Below, one piece after another: positions 17,790 to 25,715 of a DNA stretch of 64,000 bases. This DNA comes from Heliomicrobium undosum (lineage in GTDB: Bacteria > Bacillota > Desulfitobacteriia > Heliobacteriales > Heliobacteriaceae): positions 200,960-264,959 of the forward strand of contig NZ_WXEY01000002.1 of NCBI RefSeq assembly GCF_009877425.1, given 5' to 3'. The position numbers and the translations under genes are program-made. A model generated the notes under the pieces. That model had not been told where the DNA came from and made no database searches. It saw only the letters and a program-made list of their open reading frames with translations. Positions within the stretch are counted from its first letter, which is position 1. The number at the start of each line of letters is the position of its first letter.

Positions 17790-18377
17790 TTACGCCCCTT
17801 CATCATGGGAGTAACCTTTGAGAATCCGTGAGGCGGCCTCCTTGCTCGAAATGCGGTGGTTCATCGCATAGCGCTGAAGGATGCGATGGGCCTCATCCTC
17901 GTTGACGTGCAACTTTTCCATGAGCCGCCGTTTGGCTTGGTTGATCAGTTTCCGTTTTTCCAAGGCTTCCTTGAGTTCATGGACTTCTCTCGTGAGGCGC
18001 GCTTCCCGCATATAATGGGTATGGGCGGTGACAACGGCCGCCAGCAGCGCTTCTTCGCGGATGGGGCGGATCAGCGGCTCAAATAGCCAGGTCTCGAGCG
18101 CTCTTTGCACAGTTCCTAACTGGTTGTAGGGGGTGAGCAAGACGACGGCGCCCAACTGCTCCTCCTGGCACAACTTGGCCAGTTCCAATCCGTCCAGTGC
18201 GGGCAGTTGCATTTCAATAATGACAAGATCAGGCAACAACTTGTGCAGCGACCGCAAAGCCGTCATCCCATCGACGGCCTCGCCGATGATGACGTATCCA
18301 TGCCGGCTAAGGGAATCCTTTACCTTATCGCGAAGAGGACCGGCCGGCATCGCCAAAAAAATGCGTAACCCGTTCAA
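17790..18377 (-). CDS. ANTAR-domain response-regulator-like protein with degenerate receiver
   Basis: The 195-residue protein has an N-terminal receiver-like domain (1-120), a coiled coil (about 120-145) and a C-terminal ANTAR RNA-binding domain (about 135-190; KLINQAKRRLMEKLHVNEDEA). ANTAR proteins act by antitermination on paired hairpins in target leaders. The receiver is atypical. The phosphoacceptor Asp is replaced by Glu55 (IIEMQLPALDG), the N-terminal acidic pair is missing (FLAMPAG), and the conserved Lys is Arg (PLIRPI). It is probably phosphorylation-independent. No target hairpin pair was identified nearby. Confidence 0.85.
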   Translation of the reverse strand: MNGLRIFLAMPAGPLRDKVKDSLSRHGYVIIGEAVDGMTALRSLHKLLPDLVIIEMQLPALDGLELAKLCQEEQLGAVVLLTPYNQLGTVQRALETWLFEPLIRPIREEALLAAVVTAHTHYMREARLTREVHELKEALEKRKLINQAKRRLMEKLHVNEDEAHRILQRYAMNHRISSKEAASRILKGYSHDEGA

Positions 18378-18598
18378 CGGCGTTCCCTCCCCGGCAAAAA
18401 TAAAAAGACGTATCGACCGAATGCGTTAATTGTCATTCGGAGGAAACGCCGTCGTCTCAAAAGGACACCATTGTCCCTACAGTAGGAGTATAACTTGCGA
18501 TAGTTTTTTCGGCAAGATCTTTCTTTTGTTGGCGATTACCGACTGGATGGCTTTAAAGTCATTTGATATAACTTGGCATGCTGGATATTATTAGAAGT

Positions 18599-19591
18599 TT
18601 ACGTGCTTTCGCGTTGATACCGCAACAATCCTGCGCAGGACAGCACCTCCATGCCTTGTTGTTCCAAACCATCCAGCAAAAGGTTCATGCCCAGAGAGTC
18701 GCAGGCCATGTGTCCGGCGATGACGACGCGCAGTTTGGCCTCTGCCGCCTTTTTGCGCTGCGGCTCAGGCAAGTGCATGCAAACCATTGTCCCGACGCCC
18801 GCCTTAACCAGTGCCTCAATAGACTGTTCAGGACCTGATGTTCCGCCGTTCATCTTGATAAAAATCTTTCCTGCCCGGTCATCGCTCTTGCCGGCGATCA
18901 CCTGCGGCGTTACGCCGTGACCGGCGGCCAGTTGAAATTCCGGGAGGTCGAGGAGGGCATCGACAATATCCCGGACAGTCCGCGTCTTTTCCGGTCCGAT
19001 CCGTTCCGCTGTCAGGTACTGGCTGAGGTATCTTTGCACCTTGTTGTCAGCCGGCGAATGGACACAGAGAAAAGGAACATCGAGGAGACGGGCCAAGTCG
19101 ACCACCTTCTGATGGTTCGACGGTAAAAGCGATCGGCGCACCTCTTCGATCCGCTCTGTCATGAGGGCTTCCGCCACGTTGATCGGGATGCCTGCGGCGG
19201 CCAGGAGGTCTTCCTGAACCTTCATGACCTGATGCAGTTGGACAAGGGCGCGTCCTGCCGGATGGTGAGCGATGACTAGATCGACGGGCTTGCCCTGTTC
19301 TCGCCAGCGGTCAGCTAAAAGCAATTCCGCTCCGTCGATGTCGATGCCGGCGAGAACCCTGCGCACTTCCCTATCCGCCTCGCCGTAGAGGATACGTGTG
19401 TCGCCATAGGGGTTATCCCATTGACCGTCATCGGCAAGGCGGACGGCCTTCTCCTTGCTGCCAGTGACGGCTTTTTTCCGGGCCGCCAGCAGTGCTTCCA
19501 CCTCCTCGCGGGAACGGGGATCGGCGGCAACACCCTCTTCCACGAGCCAATGATAGAGTTCTCCCAGACGCACAGCCATCGTTCCTTTCAT
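18599..19591 (-). CDS. NIF3-like family protein
   Basis: This 330-residue protein has NIF3/DUF34-type features: an N-terminal VIAHHPAG segment, with paired His as in the dimetal site, and a C-terminal VIAGHMACDSLGMN segment. Members are widespread metal-binding proteins without a settled role. The ATG at 19589-19591 follows AAAGGA, so the 24-codon longer frame, which overlaps pduL, is not used. It starts four bases after the pduL stop, so the two are co-transcribed and probably translationally coupled. The family assignment rests on motifs only. Confidence 0.6.
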   Translation of the reverse strand: MKGTMAVRLGELYHWLVEEGVAADPRSREEVEALLAARKKAVTGSKEKAVRLADDGQWDNPYGDTRILYGEADREVRRVLAGIDIDGAELLLADRWREQGKPVDLVIAHHPAGRALVQLHQVMKVQEDLLAAAGIPINVAEALMTERIEEVRRSLLPSNHQKVVDLARLLDVPFLCVHSPADNKVQRYLSQYLTAERIGPEKTRTVRDIVDALLDLPEFQLAAGHGVTPQVIAGKSDDRAGKIFIKMNGGTSGPEQSIEALVKAGVGTMVCMHLPEPQRKKAAEAKLRVVIAGHMACDSLGMNLLLDGLEQQGMEVLSCAGLLRYQREST

Positions 19592-19595
19592 GCAA

Positions 19596-20318
19596 CTATC
19601 CTTTGCGCAACAATGCCAGCATGTCCTCCATCTCCGCCACCTTGCGCCGCTCCTCGGCGACAATGTCGGCGATGCAGGCCTCGACCTGTTTCAACTGACG
19701 CTCATCGAACATGGCGATCAACTGTTCGAGACGGATCTTTTTATCGTTGATGCGCAGGAGATTGACCTTTTCGTCATTGGAGAGCGAAGCCGTGTTCGCC
19801 TCATCGGTGTCGATATGCAGTTCCGTGTGGGTGTGTTCCCGGGCAACCCGGACAACGACATGGTCGAAGACGAGGCTGCGCGGTCCGGGAACGATCACCA
19901 TGGCATAGTCCTTGTGACTGAAACCGAGTTCATCGGCGTCCTTTTCAGTCATGTGGATGTGGCGCATGGCGACGATCAAGCCCTCGGGCAATTCAACCTG
20001 GCCCTTCGGTCCGGTGATGGTGACAGGGGCGCTTCCTTCCAGGTCGCCGGAGAGGCGGATCGGAGGGGTTGCGCCGAGGGTGACGGCGTCTGTACGCGTT
20101 ACCTCTACCTGTGTTCGGGCGCGGGTCGGTCCGATGATGGCCACGTTGTGGATGACCCCGCGGGCTCCCCGGATGCTGACCCGCTCTTCACAGACATACT
20201 GCGTCGGTATGGACAAGCGGCGTTTCGGGGTCAGGTGGTAGCCCTGGCCAAAGAGGATCTCCAGGTGTTCATCGCTGAGGTGAAGGTGCCTGGCGGAAAC
20301 ACCGACGGCAATGTGCAT
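19596..20318 (-). CDS. pduL: phosphate propanoyltransferase PduL-type
   Basis: This PduL-type phosphotransacylase interconverts acyl-CoA and acyl phosphate. Two similar beta-barrel halves carry the zinc-ligand histidine motifs VSARHLHLS (about 7-15) and AMRHIHMT (about 116-123). At 240 residues it is slightly longer than usual because of a helical, coiled-coil-like C-terminal tail (about 178-240). No microcompartment shell genes are nearby and no encapsulation peptide is evident at the N-terminus. A housekeeping acetate or propionate role is therefore more likely. It leads a two-gene operon with the NIF3-like gene. Confidence 0.88.
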   Translation of the reverse strand: MHIAVGVSARHLHLSDEHLEILFGQGYHLTPKRRLSIPTQYVCEERVSIRGARGVIHNVAIIGPTRARTQVEVTRTDAVTLGATPPIRLSGDLEGSAPVTITGPKGQVELPEGLIVAMRHIHMTEKDADELGFSHKDYAMVIVPGPRSLVFDHVVVRVAREHTHTELHIDTDEANTASLSNDEKVNLLRINDKKIRLEQLIAMFDERQLKQVEACIADIVAEERRKVAEMEDMLALLRKG

Positions 20319-20493
20319 GGGGAACCTCCTCCCGCTGGTTTTCCATTACATCCTTTATACCATACGTTCCAGGGGAGGGTAAATGACCCAATAGAAAGGA
20401 ACTGCAGGCAGAGGATGGTCTGCCTGCATCAGCGAAGACACGCGAATTTTTTACTGGTCCCCTTTTGTTAGGAGGGTTGGGATGGAAGACGGT

Positions 20494-22008
20494 TTAGAAG
20501 ACGAAAGTGCCCGCGTTCGTCTCGATCACCCGGAAGATCCGCTCTTCCCGGCCTGTCTGGGTGTTGATATAAACGAGATAGGTCATGTTATCCCGGGCGG
20601 CCTTGAACTCCCAGCAGAGGATCTCCTGATAATTGTCCTTGGCCAGCAACACCAGTTTGTCGCCTGTGACGGCCACATCGGAAGCGACGCGCTTGCGGGC
20701 GTCTTCTCGGCTGATCTTGGCTGCCGGCAGGTTGCGGTTGGTATGGAAGGTCAGATAGGCAGTGGCGTCATAGCCAAGGACCTCTTTGTCATCCATGGCG
20801 ACGCGGACCTTGATCTTGTCCGGGTAGAGGCTGACATTGCCGTCTCTCGGAACCAGGGTGACCACGGCGAGGCTCTGGTACTCTTCGACCGCTGTCGCCT
20901 CAAAGTTGTTTAGGCCGCGGCGGCTCAGGTAGTCACGGGCGACGGCGGCGGCTTCGTCGCGGCTGATCACCGGTGTGCCGACAGGGCGTTCTTTCAGCAT
21001 CCAGATCACATGGCCGCCTGTTTTGGAGATCTCCATGGCGATTTTGTTTTCATTGGGGGCGTCGTTGGGATAGACGCCGATCCCATAGGCAGGAATGGCG
21101 GCCTTTCCTTCCCCGGTTACCCGCACCTGGTGACCGGCGAGGGGTCCTTGACCGACCCAGGACTGGGCGATGGAGATGGCCTGCTCCTGCGTGATCTGAC
21201 CCGACCCGAGCCCGCGCGGGGTAACCTGGATCTGCTCGGAATGTCTGCCGTCGTACTCGACAGGCGAATACTTTTGTAGTTCATTTTCGACGAACTGGAA
21301 GTTGGCCAGGATGGGTGGCGCCTGTGTCTCAGGCCCCTGACCGGCCACGGCGAAGACGACACGCTGCCAGAACTGCCCCAAGGCCGTCTGTTGTTTTGAA
21401 CCCTGTTGCTCCTGCTGCCGCGCCTGTTTCTCCAGGGCGACCCAGGTGACCTGGCGCGCGTTCAATTGTTCGCCCATCTTGCCCAACTCATCGCGCAAGA
21501 AGGTGGTCTGGCGATGCAGATCGCCGAGGGTTTTCTTTTCAGCAGCGGTGAGGGCTACGTTTCCATCGACTTTGCGTTCGGCCAGGGTGGTGGAAAAATC
21601 GTCGACCGTGTTGACGAAGCGGTTGGTCCGGCTCAACAGGAGTGTCGCCAGGGGGAGTTGCCCCATGTTGGCCGACGCCTCACTGGCTTGGCGTGACACC
21701 TGCTGGAGCCCCATAACGGCCTGATTGGGCGAGTTGCTGGCCATCAGGCGAGACATCTCCAACTCCATGTTCTCCACGTTGCTTGACAGGTCGGCAAAGG
21801 CGCGCTGGTACCGGTTTTCTACGGCCATCTGATACGCCTGGTTCTGCACGTACTGTTGATAGCCAAGGTAGCCGAAGAGCGCTGTTGTGACCCCCAGCAG
21901 GCCGGCGACGACACTGAGCGTGTTTTTGACCTTGCGCAGGTGGCTCGTCTCTTCGACGAGACGGTGATCATCGACAAGGGTTTCATCGCGATCCCGGATT
22001 TCGCTCAC
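20494..22008 (-). CDS. ypeB: germination protein YpeB
   Basis: This 504-residue spore protein stabilises and localises SleB. It has one N-terminal membrane helix (about 30-50), a long helical region (about 60-220), and C-terminal PepSY-like repeats (about 260-500) with motifs such as ITQEQAISIAQSWVG and ISRDEAAAVARDYL. It lies 48 bases downstream of sleB on the same strand, the classic sleB-ypeB arrangement. In related species this operon is expressed in the forespore under sigma-G, though I did not identify the promoter here. Confidence 0.93.
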   Translation of the reverse strand: MSEIRDRDETLVDDHRLVEETSHLRKVKNTLSVVAGLLGVTTALFGYLGYQQYVQNQAYQMAVENRYQRAFADLSSNVENMELEMSRLMASNSPNQAVMGLQQVSRQASEASANMGQLPLATLLLSRTNRFVNTVDDFSTTLAERKVDGNVALTAAEKKTLGDLHRQTTFLRDELGKMGEQLNARQVTWVALEKQARQQEQQGSKQQTALGQFWQRVVFAVAGQGPETQAPPILANFQFVENELQKYSPVEYDGRHSEQIQVTPRGLGSGQITQEQAISIAQSWVGQGPLAGHQVRVTGEGKAAIPAYGIGVYPNDAPNENKIAMEISKTGGHVIWMLKERPVGTPVISRDEAAAVARDYLSRRGLNNFEATAVEEYQSLAVVTLVPRDGNVSLYPDKIKVRVAMDDKEVLGYDATAYLTFHTNRNLPAAKISREDARKRVASDVAVTGDKLVLLAKDNYQEILCWEFKAARDNMTYLVYINTQTGREERIFRVIETNAGTFVF

Positions 22009-22056
22009 AGGCGCACATCCTTTCTAGTAACGTCGTAGGGACATCGTTTTAACGGA

Positions 22057-22602
22057 TCACTTGGCGAAGTAGTGTTTGCCGATCTGCTTGACGACGGGAC
22101 GGCTCCAGATCCACCGGCTCGTCGCGGTCGCCGGGTTCCAGTAGTAGATGCATCCGCCGGTGGGATCCCAGCCGGCCAGGGCGTCGCGCGCCGCCTTGTT
22201 GGCCGAATCGGTCGGATTTAAGGGCGTCCAGATCTGACCGTCATCGACAGCCGTAAAGGCGCCCGGTTGAAAGATGACGCCGTGGACCGAATTGGGGAAG
22301 GATGCGTGCTTGGCTCGGTTGATAATGACGGCGCCGACGGCGACCTGACCTTCATAAGGTTCGCCCCGGGCTTCGCCGTGGATTGCCCGAGCCAGCATCG
22401 TCTCATCTCCCCGTTTTGGATACCCCCGTCCTGTTTCCGCTTCAGCGGCAGGCAGATTCCAGACTGCTTTGGCGTCACCGCCTGCTTTCCAGGCAGAGAA
22501 GCCGCATGGGGCGCCCGACAGCGGGTGGTTCACGCCCTGCCAGCCGGCGAGCGCGAAAGCTGCCGTTAGCAGGATGGCGAAAAAAGCATTGCAATAGCGC
22601 AC
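22057..22602 (-). CDS. sleB: spore cortex-lytic enzyme SleB, short form
   Basis: This 181-residue hydrolase has a signal peptide (about 1-20) and a SleB/CwlJ hydrolase domain (about 68-181; IHGEARGEPYEGQVAVGAVIINR with the catalytic Glu). SleB is a lytic transglycosylase acting on muramic-lactam cortex. The usual N-terminal peptidoglycan-binding domain is absent, so the protein is shorter than Bacillus SleB. It precedes ypeB in the same operon. A second protein with the same catalytic domain is encoded at 24861. Confidence 0.92.
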   Translation of the reverse strand: MRYCNAFFAILLTAAFALAGWQGVNHPLSGAPCGFSAWKAGGDAKAVWNLPAAEAETGRGYPKRGDETMLARAIHGEARGEPYEGQVAVGAVIINRAKHASFPNSVHGVIFQPGAFTAVDDGQIWTPLNPTDSANKAARDALAGWDPTGGCIYYWNPATATSRWIWSRPVVKQIGKHYFAK

Positions 22603-22672
22603 TGTTCTCCCCTCCTATTACACCTGTCTGCCCTATTTTTTGGCTCACCGGAGTTCCCTATGCACGAAACGC

Positions 22673-22700
22673 AAAAAACCCCGAACCAGAAGGTTCAGGG
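22673..22700 (-). terminator. terminator of the enhancer-binding-protein gene
   Basis: On the minus strand CCC-GAACC pairs with GGTTC-GGG and is followed by TTTTTT. It separates the regulator from sleB. Confidence 0.8.
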
Positions 22701-22763
22701 TATCTATAATCTGGGCCGTTCGCTCTGCACAGTGACCGACATTGTGGCGGCGATGATCGAGGA

Positions 22764-24485
22764 TCACTCTTCGATATGGTACTTGGCCAACTTCTGGTAG
22801 AGACCGGCCCGGGAAATCCCGAGCAAATGGGCCGCCTGCACCTTGTTGCCGTTGGCGGCCTGCATGGCCTGCAGGATCGCCGTTTTTTCCGTCTGTTCCA
22901 GGAGGGCTTGCAGGCTCTGCGACTGGGGCGCTGTCTTGTCTGTATGGTTGTATTTCTGCAGGTGCATGGGCAGGTGGCCTACATCGATCGTGTCGCCTTT
23001 GACCAGGTCGTAGGTCCGCTCGATCATCGAGTGCAGTTCCCTCACATTCCCTGGCCAGTGGTATTTGATCAGGACCTGCATAGCTTCCCGTGTCACGTTC
23101 TGGACGGAAAAGCCGAATTGGCGGTTGAAATTCTGGATAAAGACGGAGACAAGTTCAGGGATGTCCTCCTTGCGATCACGCAACGGCGGGATGAAGAGGC
23201 TGATCACGTTCAACCGGTTGTAGAGATCCTCCCGGAAGAGGTCTTTGCGGACCATCTCCTCAAGATGGCGGTTCGTTGAGACAATCAGCCGGACATCGGC
23301 GGTCACCGGGCCGTCGGGGCTGTCAACGAGGGGCAATTGCCCTTGCAGCAGCCGGATCAGCCGGGTTTGCGCAGGCAGGGGCATGTCGCCGATATCGGTG
23401 ATGTGCAGCGTCCCCCGGTGGGCGAGGGCAAACTTGCCTGACGATGATGTCCCCGGCGCGTCGACAGCGCCGCCGAATAGTTCGATCTCGAGGGCTTCCG
23501 GTCCGATGCCGCTGCAACTGATCTGGATGAAGGGGCCCTCTTTTCGTTCCGACTCGATGTGGATGGCATGGGCCAGCAGTTGTTTGCCTGTGCCGCTCTC
23601 TCCCCGGAGCAGGACGATCGAATCGGTGCGGGCCACCCGCCGGGCCGTATCCTTGATCATCCGGATGGCGTAGCTGGCGCCGGCGACGGCGTCAAAGCTG
23701 TAGCGGGCGCCCCGGTACTTTTGCAGTTCCACCTTGTAGTAATGGAGTTCCTTTTGCAGGGAATTGATCTTCGAAGCCAGCGCATTCAGTTCGTTTACGT
23801 TTTTGAACATGATCTTGCCGACAGCCCCGACGACCTGGCCGTCTTTGACAATGGGGATGCGCATGGCGATGTAGTCATGGCCGCCGGTGCGCTGTAAATC
23901 CCCTACTTCGGCTTGTCCTGTCTGCAAAACGATATGCATGCGCGTCCCCTCGACCATGTCGGCCACATGGCGGCCCAGCAGATCGGACTCGCGAAAACCG
24001 AGGAAGTTGCAGTAGGCTTGATTGACCATGGTGATGATGCCCTCGGCGTTGACGACGATGATCCCGTCATAGGCGGCCTCCAGGATCGTCTCCAAGGTGC
24101 CCTTCAATTCCTTGACCCGGTTGAGTTCCTCCACAACGGACTCCAACTCGGTCACATCCTGAAAGATCGCCACGGCGCCGACGAGGCGCTGTTTGCGCAG
24201 GATGGGGGTCAGGTTGACGAAAAAGATCCGGTCCTGGTAATTAAGGCGCAGGCCAGTCAGGGGTTGGCCCGTTTGAATCGTCTCCCGGAGACGGCACTTG
24301 GGGACGACAGCCTCGAAGGGCATTCCGATGACGTCGCGGGCCTCTTTGCCAAAGGCGCGGGAGGCGGCCTTGTTGAAGACGCGCACCAGCCCCTCATGGT
24401 CAGTGGCGATGATGGGGTTGTGGGAAGCGTTGATGATGGCCACCCAATTGAATAGTTGGGTGACAATCTCATCCCGTTGTTGCAC
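22764..24485 (-). CDS. PAS-AAA+-Fis enhancer-binding-type regulator lacking GAFTGA
   Basis: The 573-residue protein has two PAS domains (about 10-110 and 125-235), a short coiled coil, an AAA+ domain (about 265-500) and a Fis-type HTH (about 535-573). Walker A is GESGTGKQ (295-302). The GAFTGA loop that contacts sigma-54 is replaced by GAVDAPGTS (about 339-347), and Walker B reads HITDIGD instead of FLDEIG. It therefore probably cannot activate sigma-54 polymerase and may be a repressor or sigma-70 regulator, as known for TyrR. The GTG at 24483-24485 follows AAGGAGG; an upstream TTG has no such site. Confidence 0.85.
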   Translation of the reverse strand: MQQRDEIVTQLFNWVAIINASHNPIIATDHEGLVRVFNKAASRAFGKEARDVIGMPFEAVVPKCRLRETIQTGQPLTGLRLNYQDRIFFVNLTPILRKQRLVGAVAIFQDVTELESVVEELNRVKELKGTLETILEAAYDGIIVVNAEGIITMVNQAYCNFLGFRESDLLGRHVADMVEGTRMHIVLQTGQAEVGDLQRTGGHDYIAMRIPIVKDGQVVGAVGKIMFKNVNELNALASKINSLQKELHYYKVELQKYRGARYSFDAVAGASYAIRMIKDTARRVARTDSIVLLRGESGTGKQLLAHAIHIESERKEGPFIQISCSGIGPEALEIELFGGAVDAPGTSSSGKFALAHRGTLHITDIGDMPLPAQTRLIRLLQGQLPLVDSPDGPVTADVRLIVSTNRHLEEMVRKDLFREDLYNRLNVISLFIPPLRDRKEDIPELVSVFIQNFNRQFGFSVQNVTREAMQVLIKYHWPGNVRELHSMIERTYDLVKGDTIDVGHLPMHLQKYNHTDKTAPQSQSLQALLEQTEKTAILQAMQAANGNKVQAAHLLGISRAGLYQKLAKYHIEE

Positions 24486-24646
24486 AAGGCACACCTCCTT
24501 TTCGCATTTTTCTGACATTTCTACATATTGGACGGTTTTCCTGCTCAAATGCCATATTCTTTGGACAGATCGTCAACATGGCTCTTACAGAGGCGTCGTA
24601 CCTGGCAAACTGTCCAGGCCCTGCCGCTTCAGGAAAAATGATCGTC

Positions 24647-24675
24647 ATGACAGTGCCTGTCCAGGCCGGTATAAT
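24647..24675 (+). promoter_or_regulatory. sigma-A promoter before the c-di-AMP riboswitch
   Basis: ATGACA (24647-24652), a 17-base spacer and TATAAT (24670-24675) place a transcription start just before the riboswitch. Confidence 0.7.
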
Positions 24676-24689
24676 TGCGGAGAACCAAA

Positions 24690-24838
24690 AAATAAAACGC
24701 CGAATCCCCAACCGGGGTACGGAGGAACCGCGGCCCTCACCGGGTCGTTCCGCAGCCGATTTCCGGCTGCGAGGGGTGAATCTTCTTCGGAAGAAGGCCA
24801 ACCTTTCTGGCCTAACCCGTCAGCTAACTCCGAAGGCG
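24690..24838 (+). ncRNA. cyclic di-AMP riboswitch (ydaO/yuaA leader)
   Basis: The leader contains the conserved ydaO blocks in order: CGCCGAATCC, GGTACGGAGGAACCG, GGGGTGAATC and a closing CTAACTCCGAAGGCG strand. This aptamer binds c-di-AMP and normally turns off downstream wall-hydrolase and potassium-transport genes. Here it directly precedes a LysM/SleB-type hydrolase. The closing strand runs up to the start-codon region, so control could be on translation as well as transcription. Confidence 0.9.
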
Positions 24839-24860
24839 CATGGAAAGGATGATCGTTTTC

Positions 24861-25628
24861 ATGGTCTTCCGTCGTTCTTGGCTGCGCGCCGGGATGCTGT
24901 CGGCAGCTTTTACCCTCCTGCTCTGGGGAGGCGCCGCTGTAACACCGGCCCATGCCTGGCAGTACACGACCCAACCGGGGGACACCTTTTATTCACTGGG
25001 CCAGCGCTTCGGTCTTCCCTGGACGCTGATCCAGGGCGCCAACAAGGTGGAACCCAGCAACCTCTCGACCGGCAAAGTGCTGAACATTCCCGATGTCTTC
25101 ACCTACACCGTCAAATCAGGCGACAGCCTTTTTCTCATCGCCAACCGCTTCAGTTCCGCCGATTGGGCGATTAAGGAACTGAACGGGATGACCGCCAACG
25201 ATATTTATCCCGGTCAGGTCCTCAAGGTGCCTACGGGGATCGGCCGGCAAACGCAGACGGCAAGCAGCGGCGTCAGCCAGTCTGACGTGGACCTGTTGGC
25301 GCGGTTGATCGAGGCGGAGGCCTCCGGCGAGCCTTACGAAGGCAAAGTGGCCGTCGGCGCTGTGGTGCTCAACCGGACAAAAAGCGGAAAGTTCCCTTCC
25401 TCCATCTCCGGCGTTATCTATGATCCCTTGCAGTTCACGCCGGTGAGAAACGGCATGATCAACCGCCCTGCGAGCGCCCTCTCCCAAAAGGCGGCGCAGG
25501 ACGCCCTGACTGGTTGGGATCCCTCCAAAGGCGCCCTCTTCTTCTTCAACCCCGGCAAGTCCTCTGATGGCTGGATGCGCCAGCGGGTGATCACCACTCA
25601 AATTGGCGGCCACCTCTTCGCCATGTAA
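24861..25628 (+). CDS. secreted LysM-LysM-SleB cell wall hydrolase
   Basis: This secreted protein of about 255 residues has a signal peptide ending near AHA, then two LysM repeats (QPGDTFYSLGQRFGLPWTLI and VKSGDSLFLIANRF). A C-terminal SleB/CwlJ hydrolase domain (IEAEASGEPYEGKVAVGAVVLNR with the catalytic Glu) follows. It probably cleaves peptidoglycan, in vegetative wall or cortex. The gene is under a c-di-AMP riboswitch, fitting wall-stress control. I prefer the ATG at 24861 because AAAGGA precedes it by 11 bases. An in-frame ATG at 24840 is possible but has a poorly spaced site. Confidence 0.88.
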   Translation: MVFRRSWLRAGMLSAAFTLLLWGGAAVTPAHAWQYTTQPGDTFYSLGQRFGLPWTLIQGANKVEPSNLSTGKVLNIPDVFTYTVKSGDSLFLIANRFSSADWAIKELNGMTANDIYPGQVLKVPTGIGRQTQTASSGVSQSDVDLLARLIEAEASGEPYEGKVAVGAVVLNRTKSGKFPSSISGVIYDPLQFTPVRNGMINRPASALSQKAAQDALTGWDPSKGALFFFNPGKSSDGWMRQRVITTQIGGHLFAM

Positions 25629-25672
25629 CCTCTTTTGCTTCGTCAAAGGGCATCAATCAAAACAATACGAAG

Positions 25673-25712
25673 GCCGTCCCGGAAGATTTTGCTCAACCGG
25701 GACGGCTTTTTC
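25673..25712 (+). terminator. terminator of the LysM hydrolase gene
   Basis: GCCGTCCCGG pairs perfectly with CCGGGACGGC and is followed by TTTTT. Confidence 0.9.
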
Positions 25713-25715
25713 CAT

